Assembly (NCBI GenBank): GCA_021161305.1
Contig: JAGHAW010000269.1
Span: 1-7,608, forward strand
From: Sulfurimonas sp.
Lineage (GTDB): Bacteria > Campylobacterota > Campylobacteria > Campylobacterales > Sulfurimonadaceae
Length of the DNA: 7,608 bases
Direction of reading: 5' to 3'
Positions 1 to 6,453 of the stretch are shown here, in pieces; the stretch's first letter is position 1; every line of letters begins with the position of its first letter. Position numbers and translations under genes: made by a program. The notes beneath the pieces were generated by a model. It was given only the letters and a program-made list of their open reading frames with translations, was not told the DNA's origin and ran no database searches.

Positions 1-1
1 A

Positions 2-118
2 AAAAAAGGTATGCCCAGATATTATTTAACTATGAAAGAGGTTAAAGCACTATATTTATATTTACATCAAAATGATCTGAATAGTTCTGAAGAGGAGGGG
101 ATGGTATATGTCAAATGA
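2..118 (+). CDS. C-terminal end of a probable c-type cytochrome (5' truncated)
   Basis: An open frame enters from the left edge and runs 38 codons to a TGA. The visible peptide begins KKGMPRYYLTMKEVKALYLYL. A 'GMP' followed by 'LT..E...L..YL' is the classic end of a class I cytochrome c: the Met would be the sixth heme-iron ligand and the following stretch the C-terminal helix packing on the heme. The CxxCH heme site would lie upstream, outside the window, so the heme assignment is inferred from the tail alone. After the helix comes an acidic tail (NSSEEEG). The gene overlaps the following CitE-like gene by 11 bp, so the two are very likely cotranscribed. If correct, the protein is periplasmic or membrane-attached and carries electrons. 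Which cytochrome family it belongs to cannot be told from this fragment. Confidence 0.5.
   Translation, partial: KKGMPRYYLTMKEVKALYLYLHQNDLNSSEEEGMVYVK
93..98 (+). promoter_or_regulatory. Strong ribosome binding site for the CitE-like gene
   Basis: AGGAGG lies 9 nt before the ATG at 108, inside the last codons of the upstream frame. It supports 108 as the start. The nearby ATG at 101 is in the upstream cytochrome frame and is not a start for this gene. Confidence 0.7.
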
Positions 119-1061
119 TTTTTTACTAAAAGTTGAAAAAGCTTATAAAAATAGAGATTTAGAAGCTTTAGATGCTCTTGCGATTCCAAGCTTTAGAGTT
201 ATAAATCGTAAGAGTGATTTTCGTTCAGTTTTGATGCTTTCATGTAACAATATCAAACATTTAAGCAAAATAGAATCTTTAGAGGCTGATTGTATAATGT
301 TAAATCTTGAAGATGGGGTCTCTGTGGAAGATAAGCCTTTTGCTCTTGTTTTATGTGCTATCTTCCTCTCAAAACTTCAAGAGTGTGATAAAAAACTTGT
401 TGTTCGTGTGAATGCACTTCAAGAGGGTGGATATGAAGAGATAAATTATCTTAATCAGTTTATGCCTGATGCCATAAGAGTACCAAAAATTGAAAATGAA
501 ACAGAAGTAAAAAATGCTTTGGCTCTCTTAAATGATGAGAGTGAACTTCATCTTTCAATAGAGACAGCACTTGGGTGGCACAACTTATCTTATTTGAAAA
601 TAGATAAAAATGTTACCACTTTTTATCTTGGTATTTTAGATTTGTTTGCAGATATGAGATTTCCTCAAACTCTTATAAACAGAGATAATCCAACTATGCT
701 TTACATCCTTTCTCATTTTTTGATTACAGCTAAATCTATAGGTGTAAAACCTGTCTCTTTTGTTTATCAGGAGTTTAAAAACTTAGATGAGTTTAGTATG
801 TGGATTGCATTGGAAAAAAGTATGGGCTATAATGCTAAAGGGTGTATCTCTCCAAAACAGGTAGAACTTGTAAATCAGATGTTTGTTGATGAAGAGGCTC
901 AAATCCAGAGAGCTAGGGTTATTGTTAAACTTTTTGAAATGCACCAAGAAGAGGGTATTACAGGTTTTGTAGATGAAGAGTATGGTTTTATAGATGAACC
1001 AATCTACAAAGGTGCTTTAGCTATATTGAAAAAAAATAAACCTAAGGATATGTTATGTTAA
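108..1061 (+). CDS. CitE-like HpcH/HpaI aldolase/citrate lyase beta family protein
   Basis: The 317-residue protein has the TIM-barrel pattern of the HpcH/HpaI aldolase/CitE superfamily, whose members cleave or form C-C bonds in acyl-CoA thioesters (citryl-CoA, malyl-CoA, citramalyl-CoA) or in hydroxy-oxo acids, using a divalent metal. Landmarks in order are RSVLMLS (39-45, usually RSVLFVP), LNLEDGV (65-71, usually LDLEDAV), RVN (100-102), RVPKIE (124-129), IETALG (151-156), LGILDLFAD (174-182), and a tail resembling the usual G.MID.P (YGFIDEP, 292-298). Arg100, Glu152 and Asp178 sit where the substrate-binding Arg and the two metal ligands are expected; the 26-residue spacing between Glu152 and Asp178 is normal for the family. 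Two things are unusual: about 35 extra residues precede the barrel, and the common 'GAEDL' reads 'GILDL'. It overlaps both neighbours, so it is in an operon. The substrate cannot be read from the sequence. It probably acts in the cytoplasm, since no signal peptide is seen. Confidence 0.85.
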   Translation: MSNDFLLKVEKAYKNRDLEALDALAIPSFRVINRKSDFRSVLMLSCNNIKHLSKIESLEADCIMLNLEDGVSVEDKPFALVLCAIFLSKLQECDKKLVVRVNALQEGGYEEINYLNQFMPDAIRVPKIENETEVKNALALLNDESELHLSIETALGWHNLSYLKIDKNVTTFYLGILDLFADMRFPQTLINRDNPTMLYILSHFLITAKSIGVKPVSFVYQEFKNLDEFSMWIALEKSMGYNAKGCISPKQVELVNQMFVDEEAQIQRARVIVKLFEMHQEEGITGFVDEEYGFIDEPIYKGALAILKKNKPKDMLC

Positions 1062-1510
1062 ATAAAATTTTGATTATGTTGCTTATATTTATAAATGTAA
1101 ATTTTTTAAATGCTTATGAGGTTCCAAAAATAGATGTAGATAGTAAACAAAAACCCAAAGTAGTTCTTTTCAGTTCAGAGAGTATTATGGTAGATAAAAA
1201 ACCTTCTTATAAAGTAACATGGAAAACTATAAATGCAACAGTCGTTCAGATGACATTTATAGGCAAAGTTGATTTGTCTGGAAGTATGATTGTAACAGAG
1301 GATGAGTATAACAGAGGACCTATTACTTTAACTGCTTCAAGTGGAAACAGCTCTTTTTCTGATAGTAAAACTATAAATAAACATAGAAATTCCGATGTCC
1401 CTCAAACTGTTTTTGTGGAAAAAAAGGAAAAAGACAGAGCCGTTTATGTGACTCCTGTAATTTATCCGATGGGTACTAGACGACCATTAAGAAGAAGATA
1501 CTACAAATAG
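1055..1510 (+). CDS. Small secreted protein with Ig-like beta-sandwich pattern, function unknown
   Basis: The 151-residue protein starts with a clear signal peptide: Lys4, a hydrophobic core at 5-18, and a likely signal peptidase I site after Ala20 (FLNA/YEVP). Residues 35-108 alternate hydrophobic and polar residues in the style of bacterial Ig-like or fibronectin-III-like domains: VTWKTINATVV (54-64), a middle GKVDLSGSMIV (70-80), and a closing PITLTASSG (89-97). The last ~40 residues are lysine/arginine rich, with RRPLRRRYYK at the very end; this could bind acidic polymers, nucleic acid or membrane, but that is speculation. There are no cysteines and no second membrane segment. The start at 1055 is supported by AAGGA (1044-1048) 6 nt upstream, and it overlaps the CitE-like gene by 7 bp. 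I do not recognise the family. It is probably periplasmic, cotranscribed with the cytochrome and CitE-like genes, and may be an accessory to them. Confidence 0.75.
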   Translation: MLNKILIMLLIFINVNFLNAYEVPKIDVDSKQKPKVVLFSSESIMVDKKPSYKVTWKTINATVVQMTFIGKVDLSGSMIVTEDEYNRGPITLTASSGNSSFSDSKTINKHRNSDVPQTVFVEKKEKDRAVYVTPVIYPMGTRRPLRRRYYK

Positions 1511-1546
1511 TAAGAAAGGTGGTCGCCGTTTTGTTGATTTTCTTTA
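1481..1546 (+). terminator. Weak candidate terminator across the convergent gene ends
   Basis: CGACC (1481-1485) can pair with GGTCG (1521-1525). Inside the loop, TACT (1499-1502) can pair with AGTA (1509-1512). A T-rich run (1528-1546) follows on the + strand. It would end the + strand operon just inside the opposing gene. The stems are short and the outer loop is 35 nt, so this may be chance. Confidence 0.18.
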
Positions 1547-1947
1547 TAAGTTGCATAAGCCTCTACTGCATTGTTTTGTCTTTGAACATCGCGAAGAGAT
1601 TCTATAATACTTGGAGTCTTGTCATTGCCAAGGTCAACTTTTGAATCAGTTGCGACTGCTAGATATATCTCTATCTGTGATTGCATTGATTTATGAGCAA
1701 GATAGCCAGCAGCAAAATCTCTTTGTTGGTCTCTTTTAGCTTGAGTTTCTGCTTGTGCTTCTAGTGCATTACTCTCTTTTTTATCATCTAAATTATTTTG
1801 CCCTTGTGGTGTTAATGCTATATCACCATCTTTGGAGTTAATTAAGTTTCCGTGACTAGCTTCATAGATATCTCCATTGAATCTCTCTTCTTTTGGAGAG
1901 ATTACAATTGGTATCGGGGTCGGTTGTGTTTGATTTGATACTTGCAT
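1501..1947 (-). CDS. Hypothetical 148-residue soluble protein, no recognised family
   Basis: I do not recognise this protein. It has no signal peptide, membrane segment, cysteine or tryptophan. Residues 1-20 are polar and proline-rich (TQPTPIPIV). Residues 21-60 look disordered (Asn/Asp/Gly/Gln-rich). Residues 61-100 look strongly helical, Ala/Gln/Glu-rich at first and then more hydrophobic (FAAGYLAHK, QIEIYLAVA). A second helical stretch is at 114-137 (SIIESLRDVQRQ, NNAVEAYATYKEN). This layout suits a small structural or adaptor protein, possibly oligomeric; the pairing of 'RQNNAVEAY' with an N-terminal disordered arm loosely recalls rod/axial-type helical proteins, but I would not assign it. 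AGGGAGG just upstream of the ATG supports the start, and codon use matches the surroundings. The stop lies within the end of the convergent secreted-protein gene (10-bp overlap). The gene is 88 bp downstream of the efflux operon on the same strand, so it could be read from its own promoter or by read-through. Confidence 0.65.
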   Translation of the reverse strand: MQVSNQTQPTPIPIVISPKEERFNGDIYEASHGNLINSKDGDIALTPQGQNNLDDKKESNALEAQAETQAKRDQQRDFAAGYLAHKSMQSQIEIYLAVATDSKVDLGNDKTPSIIESLRDVQRQNNAVEAYATYKENQQNGDHLSYYL

Positions 1948-1954
1948 AATCCTA

Positions 1955-1963
1955 CCCTCCCTT
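1955..1963 (-). promoter_or_regulatory. Ribosome binding site of the 148-residue gene
   Basis: Read on the - strand, AAAGGGAGGGTAGGATT precedes the ATG at 1947. AGGGAGGG lies 7 nt upstream of the start and a second AGG is closer. This purine-rich stretch supports both the reality of the gene and this start. Confidence 0.6.
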
Positions 1964-1980
1964 TAAATTTTCTTATCTAC

Positions 1981-1986
1981 AGTATA
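1981..1986 (-). promoter_or_regulatory. Possible -10 box for the 148-residue gene
   Basis: TATACT on the - strand, preceded by TTG, lies about 35 nt upstream of the start codon at 1947 and would give a leader of roughly 27 nt. No good TTGACA-like -35 element is seen at 17 bp (GGAATT is there). This is common in Campylobacterota promoters, which often lack a clear -35, but it leaves the call weak. Confidence 0.3.
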
Positions 1987-2002
1987 CAACAGAATTCTTG
2001 TA
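1985..2002. repeat. Short inverted repeat over the candidate promoter
   Basis: TACAA (1985-1989) and TTGTA (1998-2002) form 5-bp arms around CAGAATTC, and AGAATTCT (1991-1998) is itself a palindrome. It overlaps the candidate -10 box, a place where a repressor could bind. The arms are short for a regulator site, and no regulator gene is in the window. Confidence 0.22.
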
Positions 2003-2035
2003 AAATTCCTTATGGTCAGACACTTATACAAAATA

Positions 2036-3304
2036 TCATTTTCCAATAGCATTATCCAGATAGGCTATAGCTTGATAGTAGTGATAGTAGTGAAGAACTA
2101 AAGACACCATAGCATCTATATAACCTTGTCTTGATTGTTGCAGTTCTATGTAGTCAGATAGATCATGTTCATATCTCTTTTTTGCTTGATTAAACTTTTC
2201 ATTTGATAGTTTTAAAAGAGCTCCTGAAAGCTTTATTGAATCTTTAGTTTTATAAAAATTGATATAGGCTTCTGTAGCCTCTTTTTTTATGGATAGTTTT
2301 GAGTTTTGAAGTTCGGCTTGAGATATGTTTATGAGGATTCTTTTTTCATTGGTTGATGCTTTTGTAGCACCACCATAGTAGAGATTCCAATCAAGATTTA
2401 GCGAAGCATACCAAATGTCTTCTAGCGTGGAGCTATTAGGTATATTTACTTGTTCTTTTGTGTAGTCGGCATTTGCATATAGAGTAGGGTAGTAATCAGA
2501 ATTAGCCAATCTACTTTTTGCTTTGGCTGATTTTAGAGCAAAAATATACTTTTTAAGTTCATATCTATTTTCATAGGCATAGCTTATCGAATCTTTTAAA
2601 TTTAAAGTGTAGTCCTTTATCAATGAGCATATATTTTTTAAATCAAGTTCTTCTGAATAGACTGTATAGTCAGATTCCACATCTTTAAATCCGACTACTC
2701 TATCTAAAGAAGTATAAGCTAATTTTAAATCATATTTTGCTTTTTCAAGTTCAAATTTTGCTTTTATAAGTTCAACTTTTGCGTCAGAAATATCTATTTT
2801 AGTTTTTATTCCAGCCTGAAAATATTTTTGGGAACGATATAGTTGGGATTTGTTTAGTTTTACATTTTCTTTATGAACTTTGATTAGAGCCATAGTTTTT
2901 AAAATGTCATAATAAGCAATTTTCACATCTCGTTTTTTATCTGAAATTTTTTCTTCATTGTCCATATAAAAAGAGTTAGACTCATATTTAAAACTATCTA
3001 CATTCGCAGCAGTTTTACCAAAATCATAAATAAGTTGATTTAGCGATAGAGTTCCTAAGATTAGATTATCATCAATTGAATCATTTGAACTAGCACTTAG
3101 ATGTAGGTCGAATTTTGGAAGGTATGAACTAGATGCTACATCTGTGCGACTCTTGGAAGCTTTATACTCAGATGAAGTGATTTGTATATCGGGTGAGTTT
3201 TGCATAGCTTTTAAGATTAAATCATCAACTGTATAAATTTCACTTGAATATGTCAAAGTTGAGATAATAAGTAGTGAATATTTCCACATGTTAAATTTTT
3301 TCAT
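2036..3304 (-). CDS. TolC-like outer-membrane efflux channel (OMF component)
   Basis: The 422-residue protein is the outer-membrane/periplasmic tunnel of a tripartite efflux pump; three copies would form the channel. A signal peptide covers about residues 1-20 (MKKFNMWKYS, then LLIISTLTYS). The protein shows the duplicated outer-membrane-efflux architecture: repeat 1 at about 25-206 and repeat 2 at about 245-421. Equivalent landmarks are YLPKFDLHLSAS (61-72) with YYPTLYANADYT (271-282), LNQLIYDFG (88-96) with LDWNLYYGG (304-312), and YFQAGIKTKIDISDA (161-175) with RYEHDLSDYIELQQS (377-391). No lipobox cysteine follows the signal, so it is TolC-like rather than an OprM/CmeC-type lipoprotein, as far as visible. 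AAGGGAG upstream supports the start, which overlaps the pump stop codon by one base (TAATG), so translation is coupled. It is the third gene of the efflux operon. HYYHYY at 405-410 reflects a perfect 9-bp tandem repeat. Confidence 0.9.
   Translation of the reverse strand: MKKFNMWKYSLLIISTLTYSSEIYTVDDLILKAMQNSPDIQITSSEYKASKSRTDVASSSYLPKFDLHLSASSNDSIDDNLILGTLSLNQLIYDFGKTAANVDSFKYESNSFYMDNEEKISDKKRDVKIAYYDILKTMALIKVHKENVKLNKSQLYRSQKYFQAGIKTKIDISDAKVELIKAKFELEKAKYDLKLAYTSLDRVVGFKDVESDYTVYSEELDLKNICSLIKDYTLNLKDSISYAYENRYELKKYIFALKSAKAKSRLANSDYYPTLYANADYTKEQVNIPNSSTLEDIWYASLNLDWNLYYGGATKASTNEKRILINISQAELQNSKLSIKKEATEAYINFYKTKDSIKLSGALLKLSNEKFNQAKKRYEHDLSDYIELQQSRQGYIDAMVSLVLHYYHYYQAIAYLDNAIGK
2074..2091. 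repeat. Perfect 9-bp tandem duplication inside the TolC-like gene
   Basis: GATAGTAGT occurs twice back to back (2074-2082, 2083-2091). On the coding strand this gives CAC-TAC-TAT twice, His-Tyr-Tyr-His-Tyr-Tyr at residues 405-410, in the last helix of the channel protein. It keeps the frame. Confidence 0.7.
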
Positions 3305-6300
3305 TATATAGACTCCCTTCTTTTTATCTCATCTTCAACACTAACAAACTTCTCTCTCATCGATTCAAGTAAAACATATAAAACAGGAACGAAAAGCGTA
3401 GATATAAAAGTTGCGGCCACCATTCCAAAGAGTAGAACTACTCCGATAGACATCTGTGTAATTGCACCGGCACCGGTTGCAAAAGCAAGAGGGAAGATTC
3501 CAAATAAGAAAGATAAAATCGTCATCATTATGGCACGAAAACGAAGAGTTCCAGCATTGATAGCAGAATCAATTATACCTACTCCACTCTCTCTTTGCTC
3601 TTTGGCAAATTCAACTATAAGTATCGCATTTTTTGCTGCTAATGCTACGAGTAAGACTAGTCCAACTTGTGCAAAAGTGTTTAAGGGGATACCAGTAAAG
3701 TTTAATCCCCAAACAGCACCACCTATAACCATAGGAACAGAGAGTAGAATCATAAGTGGTAGAATCCAACTCTCATATTGGGCTGCAAGAACTAAAAATA
3801 CTACAAGAAGAACAAAAACAACTACATACATCTGAGAATCTCCTGCTAAAGTCTCTTGATAACTCATACCTGACCACTCATAACCATAGCCATCAGGAAG
3901 AACTCTTTTAGATATTTCATCCATAGCTGCCATTACATCACTAGAACTATATCCAGCAGCAGCAGAGCCGTTTATCTGAATACTTCTGTACATGTTATAG
4001 TGAGTTAAGTTTTGAGGACCTCTTATCTCTTTTACTTTTATAAGAGCAGAGATTGGAACCATTTTATCATGTTTATTTTTTACAAATAGTTTAGTAATAT
4101 CTTCTTTTGTACTTCTGTACTCTTTATCACTCTGTACAAAAACTCTAAAAACTTTACCGAATTTAGTAAAGTTATTTATGTAAATTGAGCCAAGATAAGC
4201 TTGCATAGTGCCAAATAAATTTGCTATATCTACACCAAGTGCATTTGCTTTGGCTCTATCTATCTCTATATCATACATAGGATATGAAGTAGAAAAAGTT
4301 GTAAAAGCATGAGCTATTCGAGGGTCGGCAATAGCCTCTTTTATAAGTTCATTTGCATGGTGTTCAAAAGTTTTTAAATCACCTGATAGGTAGTCTTGAA
4401 GTCTAAAGTCAAATCCACCTACATTACCAATACCAGGAATTCCAGCCATATTAAATGCTGCTATGGTTGCTTCGCTTACAACTTTTGTTTTTTGTTTTAT
4501 CTGCTTAATGATTCCAAAAACACTCTTTTCTTTTGTAGTTCTTTGGCTCCAATCACTAAAAGAGACAAACATGGCTACTGCTGAACCATCAAGTGCACCT
4601 GTGATAATGTTATACCCATCAACAGCAACTACATTTTCAATACCATCTATCTCATAGATAATATCTTCAACCTCTTTTCTAACTTTCATAGTCTGAGATA
4701 TAGAAGTACCGGGTTTTAAGTTTACAGAAATCATACAAACACCCTTGTCCTCAGATGGAACAAAGCCGGTAGGTGTTATTAAAAACAGATAGTAAGTCAG
4801 GTAAAAGATTCCACCTATGACTAGAATCATGAAGTATCTAAGTTTTATAAGGAGTATAAGTAAAGATTTGTATTTTGCTGTTATAGCGTTAAATATCTTG
4901 TCAAAAGCTTTAAAAATTATAAACTTCTCTTCACCATTTTTTCTTCTTTTTATGATGATAGCACTTAGAGCCGGTGAGAGTGTCAGGGCATTAAGCGATG
5001 AAACTATAACAGCAAAGGAGATAGTAAGAGCAAATTGTTGATATAAAGCACCAATTATACCGGGGAGCATTGAAACGGGGATAAAAACAGCAACAAGAAC
5101 AAGTGTCGTTGAGATGATTGGACCGATTAGTTCTATCATTGATTTTTTAACAACTTGAGGCATTGTTAATTCAGGCTCTTTTTCCATAATAACCTCAACA
5201 TTCTCAACAACTAAAATAACATCATCAACAACGATTCCTATGGCAAGTATAAGTCCAAAAAGTGTAAGAAAGTTTATGGAAAATCCACCTGCTATCTCCA
5301 TAGCGGCAAATGCACCGATAAGTGAAACTGGAATCGCAGCAGAAGCGATAATAGTAGGTCTCCAAGAACCTAAAAAGAGAAATATAATGAGGATTACCAA
5401 CCCAATCGCCATAAAGAGATTTGTTTTTACATTGTCAATAGCCACTTCAACATATTTGGTAGTATCATAAGGAACAGAGTAGGTTACGCCGTCGGGAAAA
5501 CGACTTTCTAAATTTTTCATGGTCTTTTCTATATTTGCTCTAATATCTAAAGCATTAGCGTCACCCAGTTGATAGACACCTATTAATCCTGCTGGTTTTT
5601 TAGCACTGATGGCATTCCAGTCATAGGTTTCACTTCCCAAAACAACTCTTGAAACCTCTTTTAGGTATATTAGTGAACCATCTTTTTTATGTTTTATAAC
5701 TATATTTTCAAACTCACTTATTTCACTCAATTTCCCTTTTGTAGTAAGGGTAAACTCCTGTTTTTGATTATCATAGGATGGAGCAGAACCTATCTTGCCT
5801 ATAGATGCTTGTTTATTTTGGCTTTTAACTGCATCTATAATTTCCATTGGAGTTAGTTTTAGTGCTTTTAGTTTGTCTGGATTTAACCATATTCTTATGG
5901 CATATTTTCTTTCACCCATATTTTGAGCTTTTCCAACGCCCTTGATTCTCTTAATCTCATCAAGTATATTGATATTTACAAAGTTACTCAAATAAGCACC
6001 GTCATATCTCTCATCACCGTTAATAGCTATAAGACAAACAACACTTGAAGATTTTTTTTCTACAACGACACCCTGTTGTGTAACTTCTGAAGGTAGAGAT
6101 GCCGTAGCAGTTGAAACTTTATTTTGTACATCAACAGCACCTATATCTATGTCATATCCCGGTTCAAAGTAAACATTTATGCTTGAGCTTCCACTTGAAG
6201 TGGATGATGAATCCATATAGATTACACCTTTAATCCCATTTAGTTTATCTTCTAAAACTCTTGTAACCGTATCTTCAACAACAAAAGCATTTGCACCGGT

Positions 6301-6450
6301 ATAGTTAGCACTTACTGTAACCGTTGGAGGTGCAACATCAGGAAACTCTGAAACTGGAAGAACAAAGAGGGACACAGTTCCTGCAATGATAATAATTAAA
6401 GAGATTACTATAGCAAGTATCGGTCTTTTTATAAAAGTAACTGAAAACAT
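3304..6450 (-). CDS. RND multidrug efflux pump, HAE1 family (AcrB/MexB/CmeB type)
   Basis: At 1048 residues the protein has the normal length for the family. It is the proton-driven inner-membrane pump of the tripartite system and works as a trimer, taking substrates from the periplasm or outer leaflet. One membrane helix lies at about 9-30. A large periplasmic loop follows (about 31-340), then helices 2-6 between 341 and 498, and an amphipathic linker (about 508-530). Helix 7 is at about 537-558, the second periplasmic loop at about 560-870, and helices 8-12 between 872 and 1028. The proton-relay residues are present: Asp409-Asp410 (GIVVDD), Lys940 (ALAAKNA), Arg970 and Thr977 (LRFRAIMMT), matching AcrB D407/D408, K940, R971 and T978. 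Other family signatures are FPDVAPPTV (36-44), GFVPSEDKG (562-570) and AAQYESW (889-895). The start lies 3 bp after the fusion-protein stop, behind only a weak AAAGAAA site, suggesting translational coupling. Several drug-pocket phenylalanines of AcrB are replaced. The closest relative type is probably CmeB, but I give no symbol because substrates are unknown. Confidence 0.95.
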   Translation of the reverse strand: MFSVTFIKRPILAIVISLIIIIAGTVSLFVLPVSEFPDVAPPTVTVSANYTGANAFVVEDTVTRVLEDKLNGIKGVIYMDSSSTSSGSSSINVYFEPGYDIDIGAVDVQNKVSTATASLPSEVTQQGVVVEKKSSSVVCLIAINGDERYDGAYLSNFVNINILDEIKRIKGVGKAQNMGERKYAIRIWLNPDKLKALKLTPMEIIDAVKSQNKQASIGKIGSAPSYDNQKQEFTLTTKGKLSEISEFENIVIKHKKDGSLIYLKEVSRVVLGSETYDWNAISAKKPAGLIGVYQLGDANALDIRANIEKTMKNLESRFPDGVTYSVPYDTTKYVEVAIDNVKTNLFMAIGLVILIIFLFLGSWRPTIIASAAIPVSLIGAFAAMEIAGGFSINFLTLFGLILAIGIVVDDVILVVENVEVIMEKEPELTMPQVVKKSMIELIGPIISTTLVLVAVFIPVSMLPGIIGALYQQFALTISFAVIVSSLNALTLSPALSAIIIKRRKNGEEKFIIFKAFDKIFNAITAKYKSLLILLIKLRYFMILVIGGIFYLTYYLFLITPTGFVPSEDKGVCMISVNLKPGTSISQTMKVRKEVEDIIYEIDGIENVVAVDGYNIITGALDGSAVAMFVSFSDWSQRTTKEKSVFGIIKQIKQKTKVVSEATIAAFNMAGIPGIGNVGGFDFRLQDYLSGDLKTFEHHANELIKEAIADPRIAHAFTTFSTSYPMYDIEIDRAKANALGVDIANLFGTMQAYLGSIYINNFTKFGKVFRVFVQSDKEYRSTKEDITKLFVKNKHDKMVPISALIKVKEIRGPQNLTHYNMYRSIQINGSAAAGYSSSDVMAAMDEISKRVLPDGYGYEWSGMSYQETLAGDSQMYVVVFVLLVVFLVLAAQYESWILPLMILLSVPMVIGGAVWGLNFTGIPLNTFAQVGLVLLVALAAKNAILIVEFAKEQRESGVGIIDSAINAGTLRFRAIMMTILSFLFGIFPLAFATGAGAITQMSIGVVLLFGMVAATFISTLFVPVLYVLLESMREKFVSVEDEIKRRESI

Positions 6451-6453
6451 TGT

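Noticed and set aside
108..1061. Citrate lyase beta subunit (citE) proper
   Set aside because: No citC, citD, citF, citG or citX neighbours are visible, the protein has an N-terminal extension, and the context is a cytochrome and a secreted protein; only the family assignment is safe.
1990..2040. Intrinsic terminator after the TolC-like gene
   Set aside because: No GC-rich stem followed by a T run on the - strand could be found in the gap; only the short TACAA/TTGTA repeat is present.
3530..3835. + strand open frame of 101 codons
   Set aside because: It lies wholly within the pump gene on the other strand, whose conserved helices it mirrors; no ribosome binding site or recognisable protein.
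4396..5470. Several + strand open frames of 62-76 codons
   Set aside because: All are antisense to conserved pump sequence, with low-complexity translations and no start signals.
6052..6059. Run of eight T (A8 on the coding strand) in the pump gene as a phase-variable tract
   Set aside because: It encodes Glu-Lys-Lys in frame. A/T runs of this length also occur elsewhere here (for example A8 at 1029-1036) and are expected at this base composition; phase variation in this group usually uses longer G/C tracts.
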